Shown: positions 10,540 to 21,486, counted from the stretch's first letter. The stretch: DNA of 64,000 bases from an uncultured Clostridia bacterium (GCA_944363505.1 CALVUD010000001.1:273633-337632); one strand, 5' to 3'. The notes: generated from the letters alone by a model not told the origin. Numbers and translations: made by a program.

Positions 10540-11655
10540 CTACTTCATAAATTCGCGCGCCACGAAACTTTCGAAAAGCATTTTGTCGCGTTTGATTCTG
10601 AAAAAAGAGCCGTCGCGTTCCGTCAAGGAAGCGAGTGCGGCAATTTCGTCGCGATAGTCGCTGAAAAAATCGGCGTCGAATTCGGCGTCGAAACGGTCGG
10701 TATCCAGTCCCTTGTCCGTCCTGAGCGCAAGCATGATCGCCTCTTCTTTCGCGTCGGCAAGAGAAACGTACTCATTCACCGTCCTGCCGGCGCCGAAATT
10801 CTCTCCCGAAACGTAACGAGAAACGGAGGAGGGATTGTGATACCTGTACCCGTCCTGAAACCCGTGCGCCGCGGCGCCGAGCCCGAGATATTCGTCGCGC
10901 ATCCAGTATTTCAGGTTATGCTTCGAAGCGTAGCCGTCGCGTGCAAAATTGCTGATTTCGTAGCGATAGATACCGTTTTTCTCCATTTCTCCCATGCAGG
11001 CGTCGTACATGTCAGCCGTTTCGTCGTCGGACGGCAGTAAAACCGTTTTATCGGATACGAATCTATACAGTTTCGTGCCTTTTTCGAGTTTCAGCATATA
11101 CGCCGAAAAGTGCTTTACGGACGGCGCCAGCGTTCTTACGTCCGAGACGACGTCGGATACGCTTTGACCGGGCAGACCGAGCATAAGATCCACGGACACG
11201 TTTTCAAAAGCTTCACAAGCCTTGGATACGGCTTTCAGCGCGTCGGAGGCGGTATGGCGTCTGCCTGCCGATACCAGCACGCCGTCGTTTAAACTCTGCA
11301 CTCCCATGCTGATACGGTTCACTCCCGCGTCGCGGTAAGCCGAAAAGTCGGTATTCGGATCCGGATTGCATTCCAGCGTGATTTCCTCGGGCGCATAGGG
11401 AGCGCCGTCGGAAACCGCGGACAAAATCGCGGCTATGTCCTCGGGCGACATCAGCGACGGCGTGCCTCCGCCGAAATAAACCGTATCCGTAACGGCTTCG
11501 GAAACACGACCGAACGCCGCGCGCGTTTCCAGGATCAGCGCGGCGACGTATTCTTTCATTACCTCGGGAGTTGCCCTGACGGAATAAAAATCGCAATAAA
11601 AGCATTTTCCCGTACAGAACGGGATATGAATATAAATTCCCCTAGTCTTTGTCAT
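10540..11655 (-). CDS. hemW: Heme chaperone HemW (radical SAM)
   Basis: 371 residues. The N-terminal radical-SAM cluster is CxxxCxxC at C14/C18/C21 ([12 protein letters not shown]), with no second Cys pair of the kind that marks HemN. HNLKYW matches the HNxxYW motif of HemW. HemW proteins transfer heme to membrane acceptors and were long mis-annotated as coproporphyrinogen oxidases. Its start lies inside the end of lepA (14-base overlap). lepA-hemW-hrcA is a conserved Firmicutes order. Confidence 0.92.
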   Translation of the reverse strand: MTKTRGIYIHIPFCTGKCFYCDFYSVRATPEVMKEYVAALILETRAAFGRVSEAVTDTVYFGGGTPSLMSPEDIAAILSAVSDGAPYAPEEITLECNPDPNTDFSAYRDAGVNRISMGVQSLNDGVLVSAGRRHTASDALKAVSKACEAFENVSVDLMLGLPGQSVSDVVSDVRTLAPSVKHFSAYMLKLEKGTKLYRFVSDKTVLLPSDDETADMYDACMGEMEKNGIYRYEISNFARDGYASKHNLKYWMRDEYLGLGAAAHGFQDGYRYHNPSSVSRYVSGENFGAGRTVNEYVSLADAKEEAIMLALRTDKGLDTDRFDAEFDADFFSDYRDEIAALASLTERDGSFFRIKRDKMLFESFVAREFMK

Positions 11656-13450
11656 CGAACTTCAGAATGGACATAAACGCTTCGCTGGGGATGGCTACCG
11701 AGCCGAACTGGCGCATACGTTTTTTACCCTCTTTCTGCTTTTCGAGGAGCTTTTTCTTTCTGGTTATATCGCCGCCGTAGCACTTGGCAAGCACGTCTTT
11801 GCGCAACGCTTTGACGGTTTCCCTCGCTATTATTTTGGAACCGATAGCCGCCTGGACCGGGATCTCGAACATCTGACGGGGTATGACGTCTTTCAGTCTT
11901 TCGCAGATACTCCGTCCGCGTGCGTAAGCTTTATCTTTATGAACAATAAGCGACAACGCGTCGCAGGTCTCGCCGTTAAGCAAAAAGTCGAGTTTGACCA
12001 GGCTGTCCGCGCGGTAGCCTTCGGGTGCGTATTCGAGACTCGCGTAGCCGCGGGTGCGCGATTTCAGCGAATCGAAAAAGTCGTATATGATCTCCGCAAG
12101 CGGTATCGTGTAATAAATCTTAACGCGGGACTGATCGAGGTATGTCAGATCTATAAACGTGCCGCGTTTTTCCTGACAAAGTTCCATGATCGAACCGACG
12201 TATTCGGGCGGAGTGTATATCTCGGCTTTTACGATAGGTTCTTCTATCGATTCTATTTCCGTGGGCGGAGGAAGGTGCGACGGGTTTTCGACCTCCAGTC
12301 TTTCGCCGTTGGTTTTGTTGACGATATAGCTGACGCTGGGCGCCGTCGTAACGAGGTCGAGGTCGAATTCGCGTTCCAGTCTTTCCTCGATTATCTCCAT
12401 ATGCAACAGTCCCAAAAATCCGCATCTGAAGCCGAAGCCGAGCGCGCCGGAGGCCTCGGGTTCGTAAACCAAAGAAGCGTCGTTCAGACTTAATTTGTCG
12501 AGTGCGTCGCGTAGATCGTTATATTTGCTGCCGTCGGCGGGATAAATTCCCGCAAAAACCATCGGACTTATCTTCTTATAGCCTTTCAACGGTTCGGGAG
12601 CGGGAGAAGCGGTTGACGTTACCGTGTCGCCCACGGCGGTATCCTTGACGTTCTTGATGGAAGCGGCTATATATCCGACGTCGCCCGCTTTCAATTCGTC
12701 CACGGGGCGCATTTCGGGTGTAAAAACGCCGACTTCGGTACATTCGAAGCTTTTTCCCGTACTCATCATCGTGATACCGGTGCCCGGTTTCACGCTGCCG
12801 TCGACGATCCTGACCAAACAGATCGCGCCCTTGTAGTTGTCGTAAGTCGAATCGAATATCAGCGCGCGGAGCGGCTTTGATTCGTCGCCCGAAGGAGGCG
12901 GCAGTTTTTCGATGACGGCGTTCAGGACCGCCTCGATGTTTATGCCTTCCTTCGCGCTTATCAGCGGCGCGTCGTCGGCGGGAAGTCCTATGATGTCCTC
13001 GATTTCCTTTTTACAGCCTTCCGGATCCGCCGAAGGCAGGTCTATTTTGTTTATTACGGGAATGATTTCCAGATTGTTGTCTATTGCGAGATACGCGTTC
13101 GTCAGCGTCTGCGCCTCGATGCCCTGGGTCGCGTCCACGATAAGGATCGCGCCTTCGCAGGCGGCAAGCGATCGGGATACCTCATAGGTAAAGTCGACGT
13201 GCCCCGGAGTGTCGATGAGATTCAAAGTATATTCTTCGCCCTTATAATGATAAAACATCCTAACGGGCGTCAGTTTTATGGTGATGCCTCTTTCGCGTTC
13301 GATGTCCATCGAATCCAGAAGCTGTTCTTTCATGTCGCGTTTGGAAACCTGCTCGGTAAACTCCATCAGCCTGTCGGCAAGCGTGGACTTGCCGTGGTCG
13401 ATGTGCGCAACTATACAGAAGTTTCTGATTGAGGACTGTCTCGAATTCAT
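11642..13450 (-). CDS. lepA: Elongation factor 4 (LepA)
   Basis: 602 residues, the usual length. GTPase motifs are [14 protein letters not shown] (G1), RGITIK (G2), DTPGHVDF (G3) and NKIDLP (G4). Domains II, III and V follow, and the LepA-specific C-terminus includes KMRQFG-like residues ([16 protein letters not shown]) near the end. LepA binds ribosomes and influences initiation and stalled elongation. It is 12 bases downstream of the nifU-like gene and overlaps hemW. Confidence 0.96.
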   Translation of the reverse strand: MNSRQSSIRNFCIVAHIDHGKSTLADRLMEFTEQVSKRDMKEQLLDSMDIERERGITIKLTPVRMFYHYKGEEYTLNLIDTPGHVDFTYEVSRSLAACEGAILIVDATQGIEAQTLTNAYLAIDNNLEIIPVINKIDLPSADPEGCKKEIEDIIGLPADDAPLISAKEGINIEAVLNAVIEKLPPPSGDESKPLRALIFDSTYDNYKGAICLVRIVDGSVKPGTGITMMSTGKSFECTEVGVFTPEMRPVDELKAGDVGYIAASIKNVKDTAVGDTVTSTASPAPEPLKGYKKISPMVFAGIYPADGSKYNDLRDALDKLSLNDASLVYEPEASGALGFGFRCGFLGLLHMEIIEERLEREFDLDLVTTAPSVSYIVNKTNGERLEVENPSHLPPPTEIESIEEPIVKAEIYTPPEYVGSIMELCQEKRGTFIDLTYLDQSRVKIYYTIPLAEIIYDFFDSLKSRTRGYASLEYAPEGYRADSLVKLDFLLNGETCDALSLIVHKDKAYARGRSICERLKDVIPRQMFEIPVQAAIGSKIIARETVKALRKDVLAKCYGGDITRKKKLLEKQKEGKKRMRQFGSVAIPSEAFMSILKFDDKD

Positions 13451-13462
13451 CCCTGAGTACGG

Positions 13463-13834
13463 TTATTTGGAGGCGCGGCTGCGATAGTCTTCCACCGCGG
13501 CGTGAATGGCTTCCTCCGCGAGTACAGAACAATGGATCTTTTGCGGGGGCAATCCGCCGAGAAACGCCACCACGTCGGCGTTCTTTATTTTTAACGCGTC
13601 CTCGACGCTCTTTCCGATGACCATATCCGTGGCGACGGAAGCGGTGGCTATCGCCGCGGCGCAGCCGAAAGTCTTGAATTTCGCGTCCACGATGACGTCG
13701 TCGACGATCTTCAGATAGATCTTCATTATGTCGCCGCAGGAAGCGTTCCCTATCGTTCCGACGCCGTTGGCGTCCTCTATTTCGCCTGCGTTCTTCGGAT
13801 TTTGAAATACTTCCAATACTTTGTCGTTATACAT
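13463..13834 (-). CDS. nifU: Iron-sulfur cluster scaffold, IscU/NifU N-terminal type
   Basis: 123 residues corresponding to the U-type scaffold domain alone. The cluster ligands C33 (ASCGD, with Asp35), C58 (FGCAA) and C102 (HCS) are all present. It accepts sulfur from the cysteine desulfurase encoded immediately upstream, with an 8-base overlap, so the two genes form a minimal Fe-S assembly pair. The invariant Asp next to the first Cys favours a working scaffold. The pairing resembles clostridial nifU/nifS-like housekeeping genes, not a nitrogenase locus. Confidence 0.92.
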   Translation of the reverse strand: MYNDKVLEVFQNPKNAGEIEDANGVGTIGNASCGDIMKIYLKIVDDVIVDAKFKTFGCAAAIATASVATDMVIGKSVEDALKIKNADVVAFLGGLPPQKIHCSVLAEEAIHAAVEDYRSRASK

Positions 13835-15011
13835 ACGAACCTGTTCCTTTTTCCATGTTGAAAAGCGGAGAAATGCTCCTCAGTTTTTCAACGCTTTCTT
13901 TTAATACTTTAAACGTATAGTCCATTTCTTCGCGGGTGGTGTCGCGCCCGAGGCTGAAACGGATCGAGCTGTGCGCGAGTTCTTCGGGCACTCCGAGCGC
14001 GAGAATGACGTGCGACGGTTCAAGCGAACCCGACGAACACGCCGAACCCGAACTTACGGCGATACCGCTAAGATCGAGATTTATCAGTATGCTTTCGCCC
14101 TCTATGAATCCGAAGCTGAAATTCGCGTTGTTGGGGAGCCTGAACTCTCTGCCGCCGTTAAGGTACGAATACGGGATCTCTTTCAGCACGCGGTCGATAA
14201 ACTCGTCGCGGAGGGCGGCTACCCTCGCGTTGACTTCGTCGCGGTTTTTGACGGCCTTTCTGAGAGCCGCCGCCATGCCAACGATCAGCGGAGTGTCGGT
14301 GGTGCCCGCTCTGCCCCTGCGTTCCTGATGCCCGCCCGCTATCAGCCTGTCGATCCTGACTCCGGAACGGATATACAGAACTCCTATGCCTTTCGGACCG
14401 TGGAACTTGTGCGCGGACATACTGAGCATGTCGACATTCAGTTCGTTGACGTCCACCGCCTGCGAATCCATCGCCTGAACGGCGTCGGTATGGAACAATA
14501 TACCTTCCTCGCGGCAGAACGCGCCGATCTCCTTTATCGGCTGGATCGCGCCCATTTCGTTGTTCGCGAACATCACCGAAACTATCACGGTATCGGGGGT
14601 TACGGCGTTTTTAACGGCTTCGAGAGAAACTCTGCCGTCTTTTCCTACGGGAACGTAGCTGACCGAAACGCCGTCCTTTTTTTCGAGGTACTCGCACGTT
14701 TCGATAATTGCGGGATGTTCTATCGCCGTGGTAACGATGTGTTTACGTTTGGCTTTCGAGGCGTATATCGCGCCCTTCAAAGCCCAGTTATCCGATTCCG
14801 AACCGCCCGACGTAAAGTATATTTCGCTCGCTTTTGCTCCGATCAGAGAAGCTATTTCCGCTCTCGCCTCGTCCACCGCCTTCAACGCTTCCCTGCCGTA
14901 AGAGTGAAGCGAAGAAGGATTGCCGAATTTCTCGGTGAAATACGGCATCATTTCCGCTAAAGCGTCGCTATCCAGCTGAGTCGTCGCCGAATTGTCCAGA
15001 TATACACGCAT
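13827..15011 (-). CDS. nifS: Cysteine desulfurase (NifS/IscS class)
   Basis: 394 residues, a PLP-dependent class V aminotransferase. The PLP lysine is K202 in SMSAHKFHGPKG and the catalytic cysteine is C325 in SGSACSSGSLEPSHV, the long mobile loop typical of group I desulfurases. The start MRVYLDNSATT is characteristic. It releases sulfur from cysteine as an enzyme-bound persulfide for the U-type scaffold encoded next and for tRNA thiolation. Confidence 0.95.
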   Translation of the reverse strand: MRVYLDNSATTQLDSDALAEMMPYFTEKFGNPSSLHSYGREALKAVDEARAEIASLIGAKASEIYFTSGGSESDNWALKGAIYASKAKRKHIVTTAIEHPAIIETCEYLEKKDGVSVSYVPVGKDGRVSLEAVKNAVTPDTVIVSVMFANNEMGAIQPIKEIGAFCREEGILFHTDAVQAMDSQAVDVNELNVDMLSMSAHKFHGPKGIGVLYIRSGVRIDRLIAGGHQERRGRAGTTDTPLIVGMAAALRKAVKNRDEVNARVAALRDEFIDRVLKEIPYSYLNGGREFRLPNNANFSFGFIEGESILINLDLSGIAVSSGSACSSGSLEPSHVILALGVPEELAHSSIRFSLGRDTTREEMDYTFKVLKESVEKLRSISPLFNMEKGTGSYV

Positions 15012-15027
15012 GCTCGCGCTCCTTTGT

Positions 15028-16281
15028 TTATAAAATGAAATCGTCCTTATACAGCGGGAATTTCGCGGTAAGCGCCGCGATCCTCTCGGCGGCGGAAGGG
15101 ACGGCGGCTTCCTTGTCGCGGATAATGTCCGCTATACATTCGCCGATAACGCGCATCGCGTCCTCGTCCATTCCTCTGGTGGTAACCGCAGGGGTCCCGA
15201 TACGGAGACCGTTGGGGTTGAACGGAGAAGCGGTGTCGTTGGGTATTGAGTTTTTATTGGCGGTGATGTTGGCTTCGTCCAGAAGCGTTTCCAGCTCCTT
15301 TCCGCTGACGCCGGTGCCTCTGAGATCCAGAAGCATCAGGTGAGTGTCCGTGCCGCCCGAGAACAGTTTCAGTCCCCTGTCGGTCAAAGTCTTCGCAAGA
15401 GCCTTGGCGTTTTTTACGATCCTGACCTGATAATCCTTGAAATCGTCCGAAAGCGCCTCTTTAAATGCGAGCGCCTTTGCCGCGATTATGTGCATCAAGG
15501 GACCGCCCTGAGTGCCGGGGAATACCGCCTTGTCGATCTTTTTGGCTATTTCCTCGTTATCGGTCATTATCATGCCGCCGCGGGGTCCGCGCAGAGTCTT
15601 GTGCGTGGTGGTGGTAACGACGTCCGCATAAGGCACGGGGTTCTGATGCAGCCCCGCCGCGATAAGCCCCGCGATATGCGCCATGTCGACCATAAGGAGC
15701 GCGCCCGTCCTGTCGGCTATCTCGCGGAAGCGCTTGAAATCGATGGCTCTCGGATACGCCGAGGCGCCCGCGACTATCAGTTTCGCGCCCGATTCCTTTG
15801 CGATACGTTCGACTTCCTCGTAATCGATATAACCCGTCTCGTCTACGCCGTAAGCCACGAAGCGGTAGTTCTTTCCCGATACGTTTACGGGACTGCCGTG
15901 GGTCAGGTGTCCGCCGTGTCCGAGATTCATTCCGAGCACGGTGTCGCCGTTGTTCAAAAGCGAAAAATACACCTGGAAATTGGCGCTCGAACCGCTGTGC
16001 GGCTGAACGTTGACGTACTTGCAACCGAACAGTTTTTTGGCTCTTTCACGCGCCAGTTCTTCCGCTTCGTCAACGAATTTGCATCCGCCGTAATAACGCT
16101 TTCCGGGGTAGCCTTCGGCATATTTATTGGTCAAATGGGTACCCGCTACAGTCAAAACGGGCATCGAAACAAAGTTTTCGGAAGCAATCAGCTCTACGTT
16201 GCGTTGCTGACGGTTCAGCTCTCTTACAAGCGTTTCGTAAAGTTCGGGATCTTCTTTTTTAACGGGACGTAAGTCTATCAT
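15028..16281 (-). CDS. glyA: Serine hydroxymethyltransferase
   Basis: 417 residues from the start chosen here ([15 protein letters not shown]), which follows AAGGAGAAAT and matches normal SHMT N-termini; the frame stays open upstream, but those residues are a translation of trxA in another frame. The PLP lysine is K228 in [14 protein letters not shown]. The enzyme interconverts serine and glycine while charging tetrahydrofolate with a one-carbon unit. It is 14 bases after trxA and 16 bases before nifS. Confidence 0.96.
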   Translation of the reverse strand: MIDLRPVKKEDPELYETLVRELNRQQRNVELIASENFVSMPVLTVAGTHLTNKYAEGYPGKRYYGGCKFVDEAEELARERAKKLFGCKYVNVQPHSGSSANFQVYFSLLNNGDTVLGMNLGHGGHLTHGSPVNVSGKNYRFVAYGVDETGYIDYEEVERIAKESGAKLIVAGASAYPRAIDFKRFREIADRTGALLMVDMAHIAGLIAAGLHQNPVPYADVVTTTTHKTLRGPRGGMIMTDNEEIAKKIDKAVFPGTQGGPLMHIIAAKALAFKEALSDDFKDYQVRIVKNAKALAKTLTDRGLKLFSGGTDTHLMLLDLRGTGVSGKELETLLDEANITANKNSIPNDTASPFNPNGLRIGTPAVTTRGMDEDAMRVIGECIADIIRDKEAAVPSAAERIAALTAKFPLYKDDFIL

Positions 16282-16295
16282 ATTTCTCCTTAAGG

Positions 16296-16610
16296 TTAAA
16301 GCTGTTTTTCGATCATCGAAAGTATTTGCGTCTTGGTTTTTACCCCTACGCTCTTTTCCGCCGCAACGCCGTTCTTGAATACGATGAGTGTGGGTATCGT
16401 CATGATCTTGAAGCGTCCGGCAAGGTCCTCGTTTTCGTCGACGTCGACCTTTATGACGGCGTATTTGTCTCCCGCTTCGCGGGCAATTTCTTCTATCGTA
16501 GGCATCAGCATTCTGCAAGGGCCGCACCACGTCGCCCAGAAATCGGCGAGAACGACCTTATTGGTCAGAAGCGCTCTGTCGAATTCTTCCGCACTGTGAA
16601 TAATGGTCAT
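16296..16610 (-). CDS. trxA: Thioredoxin
   Basis: 104 residues, a single thioredoxin domain with the classical WCGPC active site (28-32) and the conserved cis-Pro region [12 protein letters not shown]. It is a cytosolic dithiol reductant. It is the first gene of the trxA-glyA-nifS-nifU-lepA-hemW run and has its own promoter and a strong AAAGGAGG site. Confidence 0.95.
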   Translation of the reverse strand: MTIIHSAEEFDRALLTNKVVLADFWATWCGPCRMLMPTIEEIAREAGDKYAVIKVDVDENEDLAGRFKIMTIPTLIVFKNGVAAEKSVGVKTKTQILSMIEKQL

Positions 16611-16640
16611 GTGAAAACCTCCTTTAACGTTTTCGCTTAT

Positions 16641-16669
16641 ATTATATTTTCCCGCGCGCGCTTAATCAA
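16641..16669 (-). promoter_or_regulatory. Promoter upstream of trxA
   Basis: On the minus strand TTGATT (16664-16669) and TATAAT (16641-16646) are separated by 17 bases. The -35 overlaps the stop codon of the rseC-like gene. The predicted leader is about 24 bases and contains AAAGGAGG. Confidence 0.75.
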
Positions 16670-17147
16670 GCGAATCGGGGGTGGTTTCGGATATTTCGTC
16701 TTTTTCGGCTCCGACGACGTCTTCGGCGTCTGTCGCGGGCGCTTCTTCGGTCAATATCTTTACCATCCGCGGCATAAAGTCTGGTCTTTTCCTGACGACG
16801 AACCTGTCTATGCATGCGACAGCGGCGAAAGCCGCGACAAGCGCTCCGAACGAGACCCCGAGACAAATCCCGATACTCAGTTTATATGTAAGCGCAAGCG
16901 CGACGCCCATAACGATCAGCGGCACGGCGTAAACCAGCGTCGCCGCGGTCAGTACCGCCCTGTCGCCCATAACCACTTCCACGCGGTCGCCCTCTGCGGC
17001 GTTCAGCGCGTTTTTCAGTTTCAGCTCGACATAGTTCGCTTCGCGCGGTTTAAGGCACATGTTGCAGTTTTCGCAGGCGGTCTTTCTGTCGAACCTGACC
17101 GTCGCGAAGCTGCCGCGCACCTTGTGAACTACTCCCGTTTCGCGCAT
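16662..17147 (-). CDS. RseC/MucC-family membrane protein
   Basis: 161 residues. The N-terminal half has the RseC pattern: a small beta domain with three cysteines C25/C28/C31 (ACENCNMC), then residues resembling the RseC sequence that precedes its membrane pair. Two membrane segments follow (about 64-87 and 89-115), then a hydrophilic acidic tail (about 125-161). RseC of Proteobacteria acts in SoxR reduction and often neighbours Rnf genes; this genome has Rnf elsewhere in the window, but a functional link is only inferred. It follows aspS by two bases. Confidence 0.8.
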   Translation of the reverse strand: MRETGVVHKVRGSFATVRFDRKTACENCNMCLKPREANYVELKLKNALNAAEGDRVEVVMGDRAVLTAATLVYAVPLIVMGVALALTYKLSIGICLGVSFGALVAAFAAVACIDRFVVRKRPDFMPRMVKILTEEAPATDAEDVVGAEKDEISETTPDSLD

Positions 17148-17149
17148 TT

Positions 17150-18919
17150 TTACAGTTTCAGTCCCAGTTCGTCAAGCTGCTTTTTCTCGACTTCGGAGGG
17201 ACAGTTTTCCATCAGCCCTACTGCGGACTGATTCTTCGGGAAAGCGATGACGTCTTTTATATTGTCCGTTCCCGTCAAAAGCATGACGAGTCTGTCGAGT
17301 CCGAACGCCAAGCCGCCGTGCGGAGGCACTCCGTAGCGGAACGCTTCCACAAAGAATCCGAAGCGTTCGTTGATGTCCTGCTCCGTCAAAGAGATCTTCT
17401 CGAACATCTTCTTCTGAAGCGCGGGGGTATGGATACGGATCGAGCCGCCGCCCGCTTCCTGACCGTTGATGACGAGGTCGTATGCCATTGCCCTGACCTT
17501 CAGCGGGTTTTTGTCCAGATATTTCAGATCTCCCGGTACCGGTGCGGTGAAAGGATGGTGCATCGCGTTTAAGCGTTTTTCCTCCTCGTCGTACTCGTAC
17601 AGCGGAAATTCCGTGACCCACAGAATGTCGAACTGTTTTTCGTCGATAAGATTATACTTCTTTGCTACGGCAAGCCTCAGCGCGCCCAAAGCCGCGAAAA
17701 CGGTCTTGTCCCTGTCTGCCACGAAGAACAAAATATCGCCTTTTTCGGCGCCCGCCGCAGAAAGCAAAGCTTCGAATTTGTCGTCGTCGAAGAATTTTTT
17801 GAAGGAGCAGGTAATGCCTTCCTCTCTCCATTGAACGTAAGCCATGCCTTTTGCGCCGTATTCCTTGACGACTTCCTGGAAGGCGTCGATCTCCTTCCTG
17901 GTCATGCCCGCAAGCCCTTTGGCATTGATGCACCTGACGCTGCAGCCGCGTTTGGTCGCCTGTTCGAATACCCCGAACGAGGAGCCTTTGACGACCTTGG
18001 TAACGTCCTTGAGTTCGAGACCGAAACGCGTGTCGGGTTTGTCCGAACCGAATCTGGACATCGCTTCCGACCACTTAAGACGTCTGAACGAACGCGGCAG
18101 TTTAAGTCCGACGGTGCGTTTGAATATCTCGCGGATGAGTCCTTCCGCCTCTTTCATGACGTCCTCGGGTTTTTCGGCATAGCTCATTTCGATGTCGATC
18201 TGTGTAAATTCGGGCTGACGGTTTGCACGCAGATCCTCGTCGCGGAAGCACTTGACGACCTGGAAATACCTGTCGAAGCCCGCGATCATCAAAAGCTGTT
18301 TATAAAGCTGAGGCGACTGCGGCAGCGCGTAAAATTCGCCCGGGTGCACTCTGCTCGGTACCAGATAATCCCTCGCGCCCTCGGGAGTGGATTTTCCGAG
18401 GAACGGCGTTTCTATGTTCAAAAAGCCGCGTTTGGTCATGTAGTCGTATGTGGCGCCCACTATCGCCGCGCGCGTCATTAATATCTTTTGCAGCGAAGGG
18501 CGTCTCAGATCCAGGTATCTGTATTTCAGACGCAGGTTTTCGCCCACGTTCTGCATGTCCGAGATCATGAACGGAGGAGTTTCCGCCTCGGAGAGGACGT
18601 CTATCGCGTCCGCTTCCAGTTCGACCGCGCCCGTAGGCATATTGGGATTGACGTTCTTTTCGCCGCGCTGGCGTATGACGCCCGCAACCTTCAGAACGTA
18701 TTCGTTTCTGACCGAAGCGGCGATTTCGAACAGTTCCCGGTCGCGGCTGGAGTCGAAATTCAACTGAAGTATTCCCGTTCTGTCCCTGAGGTCGATGAAA
18801 AGAATACTGCCGAGGTTTCTGCTTTTTGCCACGAAACCCGTTACGACTGCGCGGCTGCCCACGTCGTTCAAGGTAAATTCGCCGCACATTTTGGTTCTTT
18901 TTACGTTCGATAAATTCAT
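17150..18919 (-). CDS. aspS: Aspartyl-tRNA synthetase
   Basis: 589 residues from the ATG that overlaps the hisS stop (ATGA) behind GGAGG. The layout is the bacterial type: an N-terminal OB fold for the anticodon, class II motif 2 region (FRDEDLRANRQPEFTQIDIE), an inserted GAD domain, and motif 3 (GLAFGLDRLVMLLTG). It charges tRNA-Asp. Whether it is discriminating cannot be judged by eye. A frame extension of 11 codons upstream lies inside hisS and is not credible. Confidence 0.95.
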   Translation of the reverse strand: MNLSNVKRTKMCGEFTLNDVGSRAVVTGFVAKSRNLGSILFIDLRDRTGILQLNFDSSRDRELFEIAASVRNEYVLKVAGVIRQRGEKNVNPNMPTGAVELEADAIDVLSEAETPPFMISDMQNVGENLRLKYRYLDLRRPSLQKILMTRAAIVGATYDYMTKRGFLNIETPFLGKSTPEGARDYLVPSRVHPGEFYALPQSPQLYKQLLMIAGFDRYFQVVKCFRDEDLRANRQPEFTQIDIEMSYAEKPEDVMKEAEGLIREIFKRTVGLKLPRSFRRLKWSEAMSRFGSDKPDTRFGLELKDVTKVVKGSSFGVFEQATKRGCSVRCINAKGLAGMTRKEIDAFQEVVKEYGAKGMAYVQWREEGITCSFKKFFDDDKFEALLSAAGAEKGDILFFVADRDKTVFAALGALRLAVAKKYNLIDEKQFDILWVTEFPLYEYDEEEKRLNAMHHPFTAPVPGDLKYLDKNPLKVRAMAYDLVINGQEAGGGSIRIHTPALQKKMFEKISLTEQDINERFGFFVEAFRYGVPPHGGLAFGLDRLVMLLTGTDNIKDVIAFPKNQSAVGLMENCPSEVEKKQLDELGLKL

Positions 18920-20163
18920 CTTAGTACCTCCGCTATATCGGATATCGCACATTCGGTCTCAACGCCGTCAGACATGCGTTTTATCTTTATTTTTCCGCTG
19001 TTTATTTCGTCCGCACCCATTACGGCGACGAATGCGTAGCCGCGTTTACCCGCGTATTTCATCTGCGCTTTCAGGCTCCTGCCCATGATGTCGCATTCCG
19101 CCGAAACGCCTTTTTTCCTCAGTTCCCCGACCACGCTGAACGCCGCTTCCGCCTCCGCTTCCGAAGTCGGAGCTATATAGATTGTCGGCGTTTCGGGCTC
19201 CCCGAGATACAGGTTAAGGTTCTCCAGAATCATAATGAGTCTTTCAAGCCCCATTCCGAATCCCACGGCGGGAGTAGGTTTTCCTCCAACCTCGGAAACG
19301 AGGTTGTTATATCTGCCGCCGCCGCAAACGGTACCCTGCGCGCCGATGGCGGAGGAGATAAATTCGAACACCGTTCCCGTATAATAGTCCAGTCCGCGCA
19401 CGACGGACGGATTGACCCTGAACTCCACGCCCGCGGACGAAAGTATGCTTTGGAGCTTTTCGAAATGCGCCCTGCAATCGTCGCAAAGGTATTCGAGCGT
19501 TTTGGGGGCGGAAGCGGTTATAGCCTTGCAACCCGGCTCCTTGCAATCGAGTATCCTGAGCGGGTTTTTATCGAAGCGCTCGCGGCAGGAAGCGCACATC
19601 TTGTCAATGTTGCCGGCAAGATATTCTTTCAGCGCGGCGTTGTATTTTTTCCTGCACTCGGGACAGCCGATGCTGTTGATATTCAGCACGGGTTCCGTAA
19701 GTCCCAGTTTGTCGAACAGCGTCTTTGCCACCAGCATCACCTCGGCGTCGGCGTAAGGCGAAGCGCTGCCGTAGAGTTCGACGCCGAACTGATGATGTTC
19801 CCTCAGTCTGCCCGCCTGCGGGCGCTCATAGCGGAATACGGGCGTCAGATAGTACATCTTGACGGGTTGCGGCATGTCGCCGAGACAATTTTCGATATAC
19901 GCTCTGGCGACTCCGGCGGTACCTTCGGGCTTCAGCGTTATGCTCCTGTCGCCCTTGTCGGTGAAGGTATACATTTCCTTATTGACGATGTCCGTGGTTT
20001 CTCCCACGCCGCGCAAAAACAGTTCGGTGTGTTCGAATGTGGGCGTGCGGATCTCCTTGAATCCGAATTCCGCGGCGGTCTTTCTGACGACGTCCTCCAG
20101 ATAGTGCCACTTATACGCGGCGTCGGGTACGACGTCCTTTGTTCCTTTGGGTATGTTGATCAT
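18916..20163 (-). CDS. hisS: Histidyl-tRNA synthetase
   Basis: 415 residues. The start IPKGTKDVVPDAAYKW, the class II motif 2 (FRYERPQAGRLREHHQFGVE) and the histidine-specific VRGLDYYTGTVFEF are all present, with a C-terminal anticodon-binding domain (about 325-415). It lies between hslU (two bases) and aspS (4-base overlap). hisS-aspS pairing is widespread in Firmicutes. Confidence 0.96.
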   Translation of the reverse strand: MINIPKGTKDVVPDAAYKWHYLEDVVRKTAAEFGFKEIRTPTFEHTELFLRGVGETTDIVNKEMYTFTDKGDRSITLKPEGTAGVARAYIENCLGDMPQPVKMYYLTPVFRYERPQAGRLREHHQFGVELYGSASPYADAEVMLVAKTLFDKLGLTEPVLNINSIGCPECRKKYNAALKEYLAGNIDKMCASCRERFDKNPLRILDCKEPGCKAITASAPKTLEYLCDDCRAHFEKLQSILSSAGVEFRVNPSVVRGLDYYTGTVFEFISSAIGAQGTVCGGGRYNNLVSEVGGKPTPAVGFGMGLERLIMILENLNLYLGEPETPTIYIAPTSEAEAEAAFSVVGELRKKGVSAECDIMGRSLKAQMKYAGKRGYAFVAVMGADEINSGKIKIKRMSDGVETECAISDIAEVLR

Positions 20164-20165
20164 AA

Positions 20166-21476
20166 TTACAGTATATACTTCCTAAGATTGAGGTTCTTCG
20201 TTGCTTTTTCCATGTGTTCGGCGACGTACTTTTTATCGATGACGAGTTCGACGTCCTCGTGTCCGCCCGAAGCGGAAAAGCTGACGTCCTCGAGCAGCAT
20301 TTCCATGACGGTATGCAGCCTTCTCGCGCCGATGTTTTCGTTGCTTTCGTTTTCCAGGAAGGCTATGCGCGCCAGCTCGTTTATCGCGTCGTCGGTGAAT
20401 TTCAGTTTGATGTTGTCCACGCCCAACAAAGCGGCGTACTGCATGATTATCGCGTTGTCCGGCTCTTTCAGTATCTTCGCGAAATCGCTTTCGGTCAGGC
20501 TCTGAAGCTCGACGATGACCGGGAATCTGCCCTGAAGCTCGGGGATCAGGTCGTTGACTTTTGCGATATGGAACGCGCCCGCCGCGATAAAGAGAATAAA
20601 GTCGGTGCGGATATTGCCGTATTTGGTATTCACGGTGCATCCCTCGACTATCGGCAGAATGTCGCGCTGGACGCCCTCTCTGGACACGTCGGGTCCGTGG
20701 GTATTGGCTTTACCCGCGATCTTGTCCATCTCGTCGATAAAGATTATGCCGTCCTGTTCGGCGCGCTTTATCGCCTCGGTGTTGATGGAGTCGTCGTCTA
20801 TCAGCTTGCCCGCCTCCTCGCGCGTTAAAAATTTATACGCTTCCTTGACAGAAACTTTGCGCTTTTTGTTCTGACGCGGCATGAATCTGGACATTATCTC
20901 GCCCAAATTGGTTTCGTTGCCGCCCAAAGGTCCCAGTTGAAGGGTCTGGGGCTGGGATTGGAATTCCATCTCAACCATAATATTGTCGAGTTTGCCCGCT
21001 TCCAGTTCTTCGGTAAGCTCCTTTCTGAGTTCCGCGTCGCTTTTTTCGGGGTGGTTCTTTCTCCTGCCGGGCAATAAACCTTCGACGAGTTTTTTCTCCG
21101 CCGCTTCTTTGGCTTTGGGTTCGACCTCGGCGATCTTTTCTTCGCGGACAAGCCTTATCGCGCATTCCACGAGGTCGCGGATCATACTCTCGACGTCTCT
21201 GCCGACGTAACCCACCTCGGTGAACTTGGTGGCTTCGACCTTGACGAAAGGCGCTTTGACGAGTTTTGCAAGCCTTCTCGCTATCTCGGTCTTACCCACG
21301 CCGGTGGGTCCCTTCATGATGATGTTTTTGGGGGTTATCTCCTCCCTGACTTCGGCGGGAAGCTGCGAACGGCGGTAACGGTTTCTGAGCGCCACCGCGA
21401 CCGCCCTTTTGGCTTCGGTCTGTCCTATGATATATCTGTCGAGTTCGTTTACGATTTGTTTGGGAGTATATTCCAT
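20166..21476 (-). CDS. hslU: HslU ATPase subunit of the HslVU protease
   Basis: 436 residues. AAA+ Walker A GPTGVGKT (56-63), Walker B with IIFIDEMDKIA, and the I domain between (about 110-230) identify HslU and not ClpX, which would carry a zinc finger. The C-terminal end RKYIL resembles the HslU tail that docks into HslV. HslU unfolds clients for HslV, encoded ten bases upstream. The pair equals ClpYQ/CodWX of Bacillus. Confidence 0.95.
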   Translation of the reverse strand: MEYTPKQIVNELDRYIIGQTEAKRAVAVALRNRYRRSQLPAEVREEITPKNIIMKGPTGVGKTEIARRLAKLVKAPFVKVEATKFTEVGYVGRDVESMIRDLVECAIRLVREEKIAEVEPKAKEAAEKKLVEGLLPGRRKNHPEKSDAELRKELTEELEAGKLDNIMVEMEFQSQPQTLQLGPLGGNETNLGEIMSRFMPRQNKKRKVSVKEAYKFLTREEAGKLIDDDSINTEAIKRAEQDGIIFIDEMDKIAGKANTHGPDVSREGVQRDILPIVEGCTVNTKYGNIRTDFILFIAAGAFHIAKVNDLIPELQGRFPVIVELQSLTESDFAKILKEPDNAIIMQYAALLGVDNIKLKFTDDAINELARIAFLENESNENIGARRLHTVMEMLLEDVSFSASGGHEDVELVIDKKYVAEHMEKATKNLNLRKYIL

Positions 21477-21486
21477 GTTTACCTCC

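Noticed and set aside
16282..16530. Longer glyA with 83 additional N-terminal residues
   Set aside because: The extension lies within trxA, is Arg/Asp/His-rich in the manner of an out-of-frame translation, and the ATG at 16281 has a good ribosome binding site.
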